Shown one piece after another: positions 33,264-42,512 of a DNA stretch of 64,000 nucleotides. The stretch's first letter is position 1. Every line of letters begins with the position of its first letter. The notes beneath the pieces are model-generated. The model saw only the letters and a program-made list of their open reading frames with translations. It was not told the origin of the DNA and ran no database searches. The stretch spans positions 124,001 to 188,000 of the forward strand of contig JBFNNX010000022.1 in NCBI GenBank assembly GCA_040791665.1. The letters are read 5' to 3'. The DNA is from Thiodiazotropha sp040791665. Lineage in GTDB: Bacteria; Pseudomonadota; Gammaproteobacteria; Chromatiales; Chromatiaceae. The translations under genes and the position numbers were made by a program.

Positions 33264-36200
33264 GTGTCGGCTCCGTACGCAGCTTGCTGGAACTGGGATT
33301 TCACACTCGATGGCTGGCGGTTGACCGGCCATTGATCGATCGACTGGAAACCGGTTTCCGGGGATGGCTCGACCATCAACCTCGTATGGAAGGGGTTACG
33401 GTCACAGAAGAGAACGTACGTGCCCGGTTGCTGGTTGAGTATCTGGTGTTCTGGATTACGGAAAAGCTGGAACAGATGGATGGTCTGCGCGCGGGTTTTG
33501 TCGAATTCTCCCAACGACACAACCATGCCGCGACCGATCGCGAAAAACAGGCGCACATTCTGGGGTATGCCAAGCGTCTCGGAGCGACCCATCGCCAGGT
33601 GAATAAAGATCGCAAGGCTTTCGCCCGCTGGTTCGGTTATGACGCCATGGCGGAGCGTTATGAACGCCGCTATCGGAAAGCGGAGCAAGAGCTTGTCGTT
33701 ACCCTTGGGCGACTTGGTGTCATCGCCGCGCACTATATTGAGTGCTTCTCGGCAGCTGAGCAGAGCATCGTCTCCTGGCGTCAACTGCAGCTGGAGAAGC
33801 TGTTGCGTTCGCTGCTGGCATACGATGGCGATCCGCGGGTACGAATCGCGGCATTCGAGTCCCTTGCCGCATCGGTGAGCAGCCTGCCTCACAATCTCCA
33901 GGAGAAGGCGGTTAATGATACCACCTTGCGATATATCTACCGTTCAGCCCTGGAGCGCCGTCAAGAGGTCTGGATTCAATGTGCCGCATTGAGTCTGCTG
34001 CAGACCTTCTCCACCGAGTCGTTGATCTCGGCCCTGGAGCATCGCCTGCAGAGCCTGGGAAAAGGCGATGATCTGTTCGTTCGCCGACACGCCATGCGAC
34101 TGCTTTGCCGGCAGATCCCGGATTCACCGCAGCTTGAGCCACTGCTGATGACAGTGAAGGATGATCCCAGCCCGGCAGTACGCCAATTGGTTGTTGAAGC
34201 GATGCATCATGCGAGTAAGGAAACCGTGGACCGAGTTCTACCTCGGTTATTGCTGCAGGATGAGGAACCCCGGGTGCGGGCAGCAACCCTGGTGGGTCTC
34301 TGTGCCCTGATACAGCGGGAGGAGTTGTTCGAGATCATACTCGAGCAGCTGCATGCATCGCTCAGCTCGGAGAAGGAGCAATTCGTATTGCGTGTGGGAT
34401 TGAAATGCGTGCTGGATATCTACACTGATCTGGACAAGACAGAGCGGCGGGAGCTCGCATGCCGGTGGTACGCCAGACTCTCCCCGCTTCTGGCTGAGCT
34501 CCATCGCAGTGCGGACGATCTTTCAGTGCGCCGCTGGAGCGCCCAGGCGAAGGAACAGATTTGGTTATTGCAGACCCCTCAGGCAAGGCAGCTGGCAGAT
34601 GCCTTGCGTCGGCGTATCGAAACCATAGAACCGCGTCGGGCAACCCGTCTCAGGAACAGCCTGTTGAAAGCGGTGGATCGGGACACCCTGGGTAGAACGC
34701 TCTCCTGTCTGGCGCAGAAGGATTTTGACCTGGAATTGGAATCCGGTCTGTTTGGTTCACGTCTGCGACGGGGCGCCAGGCTGGGTTTCAGAAGCTGGCG
34801 GTTGTGGCATGAGCTATGGCGACCCGCGACGGACAAACGCCAGGGCTTCCCCCACACCACCGGGCGAGTCTATCGAGGCGGTTTACACGCCCCATCATCG
34901 ATAATGGCTGAGCTGGCAGAGACCCGGGTACCGGGAGAGCCGCTCTTTCTTCCTGCAGAGAGTGGACGCCGTCCCTATCTCCCCTTGGTGGATGAGGTGA
35001 TATCGGCATTGGATGCCGGCCTGTTGCGCGGTAAGCCGCTGTGGCTCTACAGTGCGGAGGGCATTACCCAGGTATCCCCGCCCGACTCGATTTTGCGCCG
35101 TCTGGCCTCGAGAATCTTGCTGACCCTGCGTTTTGCCCAATATGCCGAACTGCGCAATTGGCAGGAAGGGGAGCGGTTGGCGCCCACTCGCTATGTCGAA
35201 TCATTGCAGCGCCTCGGGATAACCCTGCGTTTCTCCAGCCACCCGGATACGATTTGTGAGGCTCGAAAGCGCTCTCAGGATGGTGCGGGAGGCTGGAGCG
35301 CAGATCCGGCCGTGGAGCGATTTTTCCCCGCCATAACGCTCATTCCTCTCCCTTTGCAAGATGCTTTTGGGCGACTCCAGGACTATTTCTACTCGGTCTA
35401 CCAGAACAATATTAAACAACTGCTTCTGTTCCTCTTTGCGGCAGTGGCGGGGATGTTCGGTCGACATCTCTATCTTAACGCACGTATCAGATCGGCCCGG
35501 GGATCGATGCCGCTGGTCATCGGTGGTTGGGGCACTCGCGGCAAGTCGGGCACCGAGCGACTCAAGGCGGCATTGGTGAACGCCAAAGGCTATTCGGTGA
35601 TATCGAAGACAACCGGTTGCGAGGCGATGTTCCTGCATGCCCACTCGAATGGCCGCTTGCGGGAGATGATGCTGTTTCGTCCCTATGACAAGGCGACCAT
35701 CTGGGAACAGGCAAACCTGCTGCGTCTGGGGCAGCGGTTTAATATCGATGTGTTTCTCTGGGAGTGCATGGGGTTGACCCCTTCCTATGTCGGTATATTG
35801 CAGCAGCAGTGGATGAAGGACGATATTTCCACCATCACCAATACCTATCCCGATCATGAGGATCTGCAGGGGCCCGCGGGTTATAACATTCCGGAAGTGA
35901 TGACGAACTTCATACCACACAATAGCGTATTGATAACGACTGAGGCTCAGATGCTGCCGATCCTGCGCAGCGCCGCGCAAAAAAAACAGACCCGCTTGCG
36001 TACAGCGGGCTGGCTGCAGTCGGGTCTGCTCCCGCCGGACATCCTGCAGCGCTTCCCCTACGAGGAACACCCCGACAACATCGCATTGGTGCTGGAACTC
36101 GCGGACGAACTCGGGTTGGAAGCCGACTATGCCCTCAAGGAGATGGCGGATCGTGTCGTCCCTGACCTGGGTGTGCTCAAGGCATCACCGATTGCAACGG

Positions 36201-37519
36201 TCAGGGGGCGCAGACTGGAGTTCGTCAACGGCATGTCGGCAAATGAGCGGTTCGGGTGTCTGAGCAACTGGCGGAGAACCGGCTTCGCCGATCAGGATCC
36301 CTATTCGGATCCTGATACCTGGCTTGCAACAGTAGTCAACAATCGCGCAGACCGGGAGCCCCGGTCACAGGTTTTTGCCGCCATTCTGGTAGAGGATATC
36401 GTCGCCGATCATCACTTTTTAATCGGCACCAACCTGGACGGACTGCAGGGCTACATTCGGGATCTCTGGGAGGAGTGGGAAAAGGATATCTCTCTCTTCG
36501 ATGATCGGGGCGGCGAACAGGAACAACCGCTTCGTGTAGTGGAAAGAATGGCGCGCCGTTTCCGGCTTCCCTACCGACCCGAGCACATTCAGGGGCGCTT
36601 GGGTTGTCTGTTGTCGGGCATCGCTGGGGAGATACCCGTCGCAGAGCTTGAGCGGCTATGGCGCGACCCCGAAGGGCTGCGGCAGGATTTGTTGATGACG
36701 GATGCTGCAGCACTGGCTGAAGAGATCCGGGTTTTCCATCAGGAACTCCTTCAACGCTACCATGAGTACCAGGAACTGGTGGGCAAGATCGAGCAGGGTT
36801 CCAATCCGCCGAAATATCTGGAACAGTTATTCAAGGAGCAGCTTAAAGGCTGGTTTTGGAGCAAGTTTACAGTCGTAGAGGATCCCCATAGCAGTGGCGA
36901 GCAGGTGATAAGAGAGATCGTTAAAAAGACCCCCCCCGGATTGAAGAGCCGTGTAATGGGGATCCAGAATATCAAGGGTACGGGTCTCGATTTTGTCTAT
37001 CGTTGGCAGGCCTGGGAGCTATGTCATCATTACTGTGCGCAACTCGACGCCAAAGAGCCTGCGATAGCCCGAGAGGGTTTGCACAACCTGTCGATTTTTA
37101 AGGACTTCGGCCAGCTGAGCGAACATACCGTGCAACAGACGATTGAGCGGGTACGCCATAAAAAACTTGCCCAGAATGAACTCTTTCAGGCGGAGCTTAG
37201 AGTGACTCTCGCCAACCTGGATGAGGCGATGAAAGCGATACGGAAAAAGATGGACGCGGGTCGCAGCGTGGGACTGTTGGCAAAACTGCTGGATGGCGTT
37301 GAAGCATTCCTCGATTCGGGTGACGCAGTACGCCGGCGTAAACTGGCCAATCGCATATACCGCGATTTACAGAATGAGCGCATTAGCCACGAACGTGCCG
37401 CACTTGAACTTCAGGCCCTGAATAAACGGCAAAAAGAGGGTTGGTTGAAGCAGCGGGCATTTGAGTTTGTCGGCGCCTTCACCAGAAGTGATTCTGCGTC
37501 GGATACTCAGTCCCAATAA
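33260..37519 (+). CDS. CapB/PgsB-like Mur ligase with N-terminal HEAT repeats
   Basis: A 1419-residue protein. Residues about 185-395 are HEAT-like repeats (DPRVRIAAFESLA, SPAVRQLVVEAMHHA, EPRVRAATLVGLCAL). A membrane helix lies at about 720-735. Next comes a Mur-ligase domain with the P-loop GGWGTRGKSGTERLKAAL (about 756-773), KTTGCEAMF, LWECMGLTPSYV, NTYPDHEDLQGP and NGMSANE. These match CapB/PgsB, which joins glutamates by ATP-driven gamma-amide bonds; the helix just before the P-loop is also CapB-like. CapB is normally about 390-465 residues, so both the 700-residue N-terminus and the about 350-residue C-terminus are additions. Last gene of the locus. The monomer is not proven. Confidence 0.82.
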   Translation: MSVGSVRSLLELGFHTRWLAVDRPLIDRLETGFRGWLDHQPRMEGVTVTEENVRARLLVEYLVFWITEKLEQMDGLRAGFVEFSQRHNHAATDREKQAHILGYAKRLGATHRQVNKDRKAFARWFGYDAMAERYERRYRKAEQELVVTLGRLGVIAAHYIECFSAAEQSIVSWRQLQLEKLLRSLLAYDGDPRVRIAAFESLAASVSSLPHNLQEKAVNDTTLRYIYRSALERRQEVWIQCAALSLLQTFSTESLISALEHRLQSLGKGDDLFVRRHAMRLLCRQIPDSPQLEPLLMTVKDDPSPAVRQLVVEAMHHASKETVDRVLPRLLLQDEEPRVRAATLVGLCALIQREELFEIILEQLHASLSSEKEQFVLRVGLKCVLDIYTDLDKTERRELACRWYARLSPLLAELHRSADDLSVRRWSAQAKEQIWLLQTPQARQLADALRRRIETIEPRRATRLRNSLLKAVDRDTLGRTLSCLAQKDFDLELESGLFGSRLRRGARLGFRSWRLWHELWRPATDKRQGFPHTTGRVYRGGLHAPSSIMAELAETRVPGEPLFLPAESGRRPYLPLVDEVISALDAGLLRGKPLWLYSAEGITQVSPPDSILRRLASRILLTLRFAQYAELRNWQEGERLAPTRYVESLQRLGITLRFSSHPDTICEARKRSQDGAGGWSADPAVERFFPAITLIPLPLQDAFGRLQDYFYSVYQNNIKQLLLFLFAAVAGMFGRHLYLNARIRSARGSMPLVIGGWGTRGKSGTERLKAALVNAKGYSVISKTTGCEAMFLHAHSNGRLREMMLFRPYDKATIWEQANLLRLGQRFNIDVFLWECMGLTPSYVGILQQQWMKDDISTITNTYPDHEDLQGPAGYNIPEVMTNFIPHNSVLITTEAQMLPILRSAAQKKQTRLRTAGWLQSGLLPPDILQRFPYEEHPDNIALVLELADELGLEADYALKEMADRVVPDLGVLKASPIATVRGRRLEFVNGMSANERFGCLSNWRRTGFADQDPYSDPDTWLATVVNNRADREPRSQVFAAILVEDIVADHHFLIGTNLDGLQGYIRDLWEEWEKDISLFDDRGGEQEQPLRVVERMARRFRLPYRPEHIQGRLGCLLSGIAGEIPVAELERLWRDPEGLRQDLLMTDAAALAEEIRVFHQELLQRYHEYQELVGKIEQGSNPPKYLEQLFKEQLKGWFWSKFTVVEDPHSSGEQVIREIVKKTPPGLKSRVMGIQNIKGTGLDFVYRWQAWELCHHYCAQLDAKEPAIAREGLHNLSIFKDFGQLSEHTVQQTIERVRHKKLAQNELFQAELRVTLANLDEAMKAIRKKMDAGRSVGLLAKLLDGVEAFLDSGDAVRRRKLANRIYRDLQNERISHERAALELQALNKRQKEGWLKQRAFEFVGAFTRSDSASDTQSQ

Positions 37520-37538
37520 ATATTTTTGAGACTGTTCA

Positions 37539-37784
37539 TTAAGTTTTTCGCAGAACAATCTCCGGCTTCATGTTGATACGTCCGTCCGCTTCAAGCACGC
37601 CGATTTGTATCCCGTCATGTCTTCTGACTACAGGTACAACCTCTTGAAAAAGCGGGCGGCGAACAAAGAACAACTCCCAGCCGAAACTCGAAAGTTTGTT
37701 GAGGGACATCATCTGCAGCTCAGTCAAGATCTCTTTTAAATTACCCGGAATTGCCCGCTCGCCAGTACGTTTTTCATATGTCAT
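37539..37784 (-). CDS. Small conserved hypothetical protein
   Basis: An 81-residue soluble protein (MTYEKRTGERAIPG..., GWELFFVRRPLFQ, IQIGVLEADGRI). The pattern of a short N-terminal helix followed by W/F-rich strands and a GILE-DG-type turn is one I associate with small uncharacterised proteins in sulfur-oxidising and other gammaproteobacteria; no function is known to me. GGGGAT precedes the ATG. It is convergent with the ligase gene (19-base gap). Confidence 0.6.
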   Translation of the reverse strand: MTYEKRTGERAIPGNLKEILTELQMMSLNKLSSFGWELFFVRRPLFQEVVPVVRRHDGIQIGVLEADGRINMKPEIVLRKT

Positions 37785-38128
37785 ACATCGATCCCCACAA
37801 TCACCCGGTTAGATACTTTTAACTTGCCCATCTCCCGTTCCACGCAAGTCAAACCTTCATTTTGTGTTGATGAGAGAGACTGTTTTATTGTCACTGATTT
37901 TTGAGGCATCCTATTTGGGATGGCCTTGATTAATTAATAGCCATATATTTAACGAAATGTAACATTGAGGTTGTCGTATGAGAATAAAATGATTGCTTGG
38001 CATACGCTCATGGGGCTCGCCATCTGGCTGCAGTAGTCCCCGTCGATCATGAATGGCTATACTGGCCAATCCGACGTGGTTGAGACTGTGTCGATGGGAG
38101 TTGTTAGGCATCTTATGGGAGTGAATGA
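37785..38128. other. Intergenic region before CDF transporter
   Basis: About 340 bases between divergent genes, with no coding potential seen. It should hold promoters in both directions; no confident -35/-10 pair or terminator could be picked. Confidence 0.4.
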
Positions 38129-39046
38129 ATGGCATCGGGCTCAAAAAAGGTCATCTATGCGGCACTGATTGGAAACTCATTGATCTCCATCACTAAATTC
38201 GCCGCTGCATTCGTTACCGGAAGTTCAGCGATGCTATCGGAAGGGATCCACTCAATGGTCGACACAGGCAACCAGGGACTCTTGTTGTACGGGATCGCCA
38301 GATCAAAGAAGCCGGCGGATGAGGCCTTTCCGTTCGGGCACGGCAAGGAGATCTATTTTTGGAGCTTTATCGTCGCCATTCTGATCTTTGCGCTGGGCGG
38401 GGGCATCTCCATCTATGAAGGTGTAAAGCACCTTCAGCATCCTGAGCCGATCGCCAATCCCCTCATCAACTACATTGTACTCGGACTGGCGATGGTGTTT
38501 GAGGGGGCTGCCTGGCTGTTCGCATTTCGTGAATTTTCCCGTGCCAAAGGTAAATGGGGTTATCTGGAGGCTGTGCAGCGTGCCAAGGATCCTTCGATAT
38601 TCGTGGTTCTGTTCGAGGATACGGCGGCAATGCTGGGGCTCATCGTTGCCTTCGCGGGTGTTGCGTTGACCCAGATAACCGGTAGCTATCTGTTCGACGG
38701 TACAGCGTCAATCATCATCGGTTTGATCCTGGTTGGTACCGCGGTCTGGCTTGCCTATGAGACCAAGGGGTTGTTGATTGGCGAGAGTGCCAACAAGGCT
38801 GTCGTGCAGGGTATACGGAAAATGGCAAACGATATCGATGTGGTAGAGTACGTCAACGAGGTACTGACCATGCATATGGGTCCGGACTTTGTGCTGGTTA
38901 ACATGAGTGTCGATTTCAGGGACAGCGTCTCTGCGGATGAGGTGGAGCGGGCGATTGGCGGCATGGATGGTATGATCAAACAACGCTTTCCACAAGTGAA
39001 GAGAATCTTTATCGAGGCTGAAAAGCGTTTTTCATCAAATAGTTAG
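38129..39046 (+). CDS. Cation diffusion facilitator (CDF) family transporter
   Basis: A 305-residue inner-membrane protein with six helices and a cytoplasmic C-terminal domain (about 215-300). The first metal motif is present as HSMVD in SEGIHSMVDTGNQ. The second, usually HxxxD, reads FEDTAAMLG, the pattern of the ZnT9-like branch, so classical zinc antiport is uncertain. FPFGHGKEIYFWSF fits the same branch. CDF proteins export divalent metals, usually by proton exchange. GGGAG lies seven bases before the ATG. It stands alone. Confidence 0.88.
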   Translation: MASGSKKVIYAALIGNSLISITKFAAAFVTGSSAMLSEGIHSMVDTGNQGLLLYGIARSKKPADEAFPFGHGKEIYFWSFIVAILIFALGGGISIYEGVKHLQHPEPIANPLINYIVLGLAMVFEGAAWLFAFREFSRAKGKWGYLEAVQRAKDPSIFVVLFEDTAAMLGLIVAFAGVALTQITGSYLFDGTASIIIGLILVGTAVWLAYETKGLLIGESANKAVVQGIRKMANDIDVVEYVNEVLTMHMGPDFVLVNMSVDFRDSVSADEVERAIGGMDGMIKQRFPQVKRIFIEAEKRFSSNS

Positions 39047-39053
39047 TGGTTCA

Positions 39054-39097
39054 TGAGAGTGATTGGCTGGTCGCTGCTCCAGCCAATCGAAATCTCA
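39054..39097 (+). terminator. Strong stem-loop after CDF gene (possible terminator)
   Basis: A perfect ten-base stem GATTGGCTGG (39061-39070) / CCAGCCAATC (39079-39088) with an eight-base loop, extended by TGAGA/TCTCA (39054-39058 and 39093-39097) across a small internal loop. It starts eight bases after the stop. No U-run follows, so it may instead be a 3'-end stabiliser. Confidence 0.45.
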
Positions 39098-39187
39098 CTG
39101 TACCGAACAGGTTTCCTTTGAAGGGATGCTTTGACTACGGAGCCAGGTGATAGGATTGCGCCCAGGAGGGGGCTCTGCTCAAGGTGG

Positions 39188-39216
39188 TTGACCGGCATGG
39201 GCCTTGTAGGTAGAAT
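39188..39216 (+). promoter_or_regulatory. Sigma70 promoter of rplU-rpmA
   Basis: TTGACC (39188-39193) and TAGAAT (39211-39216) are separated by exactly 17 bases, about 65 bases upstream of the rplU start. Both boxes are one base off consensus, as expected for a strong ribosomal-protein promoter. Confidence 0.7.
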
Positions 39217-39280
39217 TCCCGCTCTTTACCTCGCCCGGATGTCTGGCGGGGTATAACGCTATTTTTCGGGGATTCAAGCA

Positions 39281-39592
39281 ATGTATGCGGTAATTCAAAC
39301 CGGCGGAAAGCAGTATCGTGTTTCTGAGGGCGACACCATCAAGGTCGAAATGTTGACCGCTGACGAGGGCGCCTCCGTCGAGCTGGACAAAGTATTGATG
39401 ATCACCGACGGTGATGACGTCAAGGTCGGTACGCCATATGTGGATGGCGGCAAAGTTACGGCAACGGTTAAATCCCATGGCCGGGGCAAGAAGGTCAAGA
39501 TCATCAAATTTCGCCGTCGTAAGCACCACATGAAGCGCCAGGGGCACCGACAGTGGTACACCGAACTTCAAGTGACCGGCATCAGCGGCTGA
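39281..39592 (+). CDS. rplU: 50S ribosomal protein L21
   Basis: 103 residues, the usual length. The family pattern is complete: MYAVIQTGGKQYRVSEGD at the start, KVLMI, VGTPYVDGGKVTATV and the C-terminal IIKFRRRKHHMKRQGHRQ-type RNA-binding signature. It binds 23S rRNA in the large subunit. It is followed 12 bases later by rpmA and then obgE, the standard bacterial order. Confidence 0.98.
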   Translation: MYAVIQTGGKQYRVSEGDTIKVEMLTADEGASVELDKVLMITDGDDVKVGTPYVDGGKVTATVKSHGRGKKVKIIKFRRRKHHMKRQGHRQWYTELQVTGISG

Positions 39593-39604
39593 GGAGAGAG
39601 TCAG

Positions 39605-39862
39605 ATGGCACATAAAAAAGCAGGCGGCAGTACACGAAACGGCCGCGATTCAGAATCCAAACGCTTGGGCGTAAAGATCTATGGCGGTGAGTCGGCCAAG
39701 GCGGGTAACATCATTGTTCGCCAGCGCGGCACCCAGTTCCATAACGGTGTCAACGTAGGCATAGGAAAGGACCACACCCTATTCGCCAAAGCGGACGGTA
39801 AGGTTCAGTTCGAGATCAAGGGGCCACGCAATCGCCGATATGTGAGCATTGTCTCCGAGTAG
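39605..39862 (+). CDS. rpmA: 50S ribosomal protein L27
   Basis: 85 residues starting MAHKKAGGSTRNGRDSESK, the conserved N-terminal tail that reaches the peptidyl-transferase centre, followed by the RQRGTQFHNGVNVGIGKDHTLFA core. There is no cleavable N-terminal extension of the Firmicutes type. A GGAGAG site precedes the ATG. A terminator follows. Confidence 0.98.
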   Translation: MAHKKAGGSTRNGRDSESKRLGVKIYGGESAKAGNIIVRQRGTQFHNGVNVGIGKDHTLFAKADGKVQFEIKGPRNRRYVSIVSE

Positions 39863-39885
39863 GCTGGTCCGTAGTCGAGTCACGC

Positions 39886-39913
39886 AAAGCCTCGTCGATC
39901 GACGGGGCTTTTT
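39886..39913 (+). terminator. Intrinsic terminator after rpmA
   Basis: AAAGCCTCGTC (39886-39896), loop GATC, GACGGGGCTTT (39901-39911) and a T-run to 39913. It separates the ribosomal genes from obgE, though read-through is likely to supply obgE. Confidence 0.85.
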
Positions 39914-40003
39914 AGTTTTTGGCCCCCGTCTGCTTCGTAAAGGGCCGCACCCTACAAGGTATTTCAACCTCCTGATCAGGGCTGGAGCCTCACCTTCGAT
40001 AAT

Positions 40004-41077
40004 ATGAAATTCGTCGATGAAGCCAAAATTAAAGTTTTTGCCGGTGACGGAGGTAACGGTTGTGCCAGTTTTCGGCGGGAGAAATATATCCCCAAGGGCG
40101 GACCGGACGGGGGCGACGGCGGCAATGGAGGCAGTGTCTACCTGATCGCCGACACTGGCCTGAATACGCTGGTCGATTTTCGTACCCAGCGAACCCATAA
40201 GGCGGAACGTGGGCAGAATGGAATGGGACGTGAGCGTAGCGGGCGAAAAGGGCGGGATCTGTTTATCCGGGTTCCAGTAGGAACAAGGGTACTGGATGAG
40301 GATACCGGTGAACTGCTGGGGGAGTTGCTGATCCATCAGCAGCAGCTTCTGGTGGCGAAAGGGGGTGAGCGGGGGATAGGCAATGTGCATTTCAAGAGCA
40401 GCACCAACCGAACCCCGAGACAGTTCACGCACGGTACGCCGGGGGAGCGGCGGGAGCTCCAGCTTGAACTGATCCTGTTGGCGGATGTGGGTTTGCTGGG
40501 GATGCCGAATGCCGGGAAATCGAGCCTGATCAGTCGCATTTCCAGTGCCCGCCCAAAGGTTGCAAATTACCCCTTTACCACCCTCTACCCCAATCTGGGC
40601 GTGGTGAGTCTGGGAAGCGAACGAAGTTTTGTGGTAGCGGATATACCGGGTGTAATCGAGGGTGCCGCAGAGGGGGCCGGTTTAGGCTTGCAGTTTCTCA
40701 AACATCTGTCGCGAACACGCCTACTATTGCACCTGGTGGATATCGCCCCCTTGGAGAGCAGTGTGGATTGTGCCGCCGAGGTGAAGCAGATCGAACAGGA
40801 GTTGTCGCGCTATTCGGCGGAGCTTATGGACAAAGAGCGATGGTTGGTGCTGAACAAAAAGGATCTGCTGCCTGATGAAGCGTTTCATGAACGGTGTAGC
40901 GATCTGCTGGAGAGCATAGAGTGGGATGGACCTGTTTATGGGATCTCTGCAGTCACGGGAGAGGGGGTAAAAAAACTTGTCGGTGACCTTATGCGGCGGC
41001 TCGAGGAGATCCGGCGGGCTGAAGTGTCGATCGACGAGGATACGGACAATGCCCCTTGGGATCCTCTGGGCGGCTGA
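40004..41077 (+). CDS. obgE: GTPase Obg/CgtA
   Basis: 357 residues. The glycine-rich Obg domain fills residues 1-158 (MKFVDEAKIKVFAGDGGNG, KGGPDGGDGG). The G domain follows with G1 GMPNAGKSSLI, the switch region NYPFTT, G3 DIPGVIEGAAEGAGLG, G4 NKKDLL and G5 SAVTGEG. Obg acts in 50S subunit assembly and the stringent response. Its place behind rplU-rpmA is the standard order. Confidence 0.97.
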   Translation: MKFVDEAKIKVFAGDGGNGCASFRREKYIPKGGPDGGDGGNGGSVYLIADTGLNTLVDFRTQRTHKAERGQNGMGRERSGRKGRDLFIRVPVGTRVLDEDTGELLGELLIHQQQLLVAKGGERGIGNVHFKSSTNRTPRQFTHGTPGERRELQLELILLADVGLLGMPNAGKSSLISRISSARPKVANYPFTTLYPNLGVVSLGSERSFVVADIPGVIEGAAEGAGLGLQFLKHLSRTRLLLHLVDIAPLESSVDCAAEVKQIEQELSRYSAELMDKERWLVLNKKDLLPDEAFHERCSDLLESIEWDGPVYGISAVTGEGVKKLVGDLMRRLEEIRRAEVSIDEDTDNAPWDPLGG

Positions 41078-41212
41078 GAAAGGGTTGCGAATCGTGTCGG
41101 CAGCAGGTTATACAGATCCAAGTTAATTCTGCCTCGCTGGATGACAGAGTAATCCCAGCAGCGTTGATTGGACTGGTGTGACAAGGCCTTAAGATATAAC
41201 GGTGACGGATTG

Positions 41213-42337
41213 ATGATTTCCCGGGAAAAAATCGCTACTTCCAAGCGCTGGGTGATAAAGATCGGCAGTGCGCTGCTTACCGCTGACGGTAAAGGGCTCT
41301 CCCGTGATGTACTTTCCGGCTGGGTTGAGCAGATGGCGGCACTGAGACATGCCGGACATGAGATTCTATTGGTCTCATCGGGGGCCGTTGCGGAAGGTAT
41401 GAGTCGCATGGGCTGGAGTGAGCGTCCCCACAATTTGAACGAGCTGCAGGCGGCTGCAGCGATCGGCCAGATGGGGCTGGTGCACGCCTGGGAGGCCTGT
41501 TTCCAAAAATATGGACTGCATACGGCACAAATCCTCCTGACCCGTAACGACCTCGATGATCGTTCCCGATACCTGAATGCCCGCTCTACGCTGCGTACCC
41601 TGCTTGAGTTGGGCGTTGTGCCGGTGGTAAATGAAAACGATACCGTGACCACCGATGAACTCCGCTTTGGGGATAATGACACCCTGGCGGCCCTGGTGGC
41701 AAACCTGATCGAAGCTGATCTGTTGGTCTTGCTGACCGATCAGGAAGGTTTGTTTGATGCAGATCCCCGCTTTAATCCCTCGGCCAGCCTGATTCATGAG
41801 ACCCGGGTCGACAATCCTCAGCTAGATGCGGTGGCGGGGGGGAGTGTCGGTGGAGTTGGGCTTGGCGGTATGGTTACCAAGGTACGGGCCGCCAGGTTGG
41901 CGGCCCGCTCGGGTACCGGGACTGTGATCGCTTCCGGACTTCGCGACAGGGTTGTGGAGGCGGTCAGTCTGGGCGAAACGGTGGGTACCCTGCTGGTGCC
42001 GGTGCAGGAGCCCCAGGCGGCACGAAAACGCTGGTTGGCCGGCCAGCTACAACCACGTGGTAGTCTGGTGCTGGATGACGGCGCGGTGCGTGTACTGCGA
42101 GATCAAGGGAGCAGTCTGCTGGCTGTCGGTGTATGTGGAGTGGAAGGTGATTTTGCCCGCGGTGAAGTAGTGGTTTGTCTCGATCGGGCCGGAAACGAGG
42201 TTGCCCGTGGCCTGGTTAACTACAATGCCCAGGAAACCTCGCGCATCATGGGCAAGCCCAGTAGCCGGATTGAGGAAGAGCTGGGCTACGTCGATGAGGA
42301 CGAACTCATCCATCGGGACAATCTGGTCTTGCTATAG
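41213..42337 (+). CDS. proB: Glutamate 5-kinase
   Basis: 374 residues from the ATG at 41213 (MISREKIATSKRWVIKIGSALLT), the usual start position relative to the VVKIGS motif; an upstream in-frame ATG at 41168 would add 15 unlikely residues. The amino-acid kinase domain (about 10-260) contains VSSGAVAEGM, NELQAAAAIGQ, NARSTLRTLLELGVVPVVNENDTV and GGMVTKVRAA. A C-terminal PUA domain (about 275-355) follows. The enzyme makes gamma-glutamyl phosphate, the first step of proline synthesis. proA is not adjacent. Location behind obgE is common in gammaproteobacteria. Confidence 0.96.
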   Translation: MISREKIATSKRWVIKIGSALLTADGKGLSRDVLSGWVEQMAALRHAGHEILLVSSGAVAEGMSRMGWSERPHNLNELQAAAAIGQMGLVHAWEACFQKYGLHTAQILLTRNDLDDRSRYLNARSTLRTLLELGVVPVVNENDTVTTDELRFGDNDTLAALVANLIEADLLVLLTDQEGLFDADPRFNPSASLIHETRVDNPQLDAVAGGSVGGVGLGGMVTKVRAARLAARSGTGTVIASGLRDRVVEAVSLGETVGTLLVPVQEPQAARKRWLAGQLQPRGSLVLDDGAVRVLRDQGSSLLAVGVCGVEGDFARGEVVVCLDRAGNEVARGLVNYNAQETSRIMGKPSSRIEEELGYVDEDELIHRDNLVLL

Positions 42338-42512
42338 TAAGGACCGACGATTTTTCAATCCGGTTACAGACTGTAGAAGTGTGTGCCCTGTCACAGACAT
42401 AGGTTTTCCCCCTTTGATACATATAATCCCAATGCGGCGAATTTGTCGGTACAACGCAAATAGCCGTATCTAGCAAGGAACCCTCTATTGAGGTAGACAA
42501 GGAGTGGAACAA

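Noticed and set aside
35201..36070. 289-codon minus-strand frame inside the CapB-like gene
   Set aside because: Antisense to the Mur-ligase core, which has the P-loop and further motifs in the other frame.
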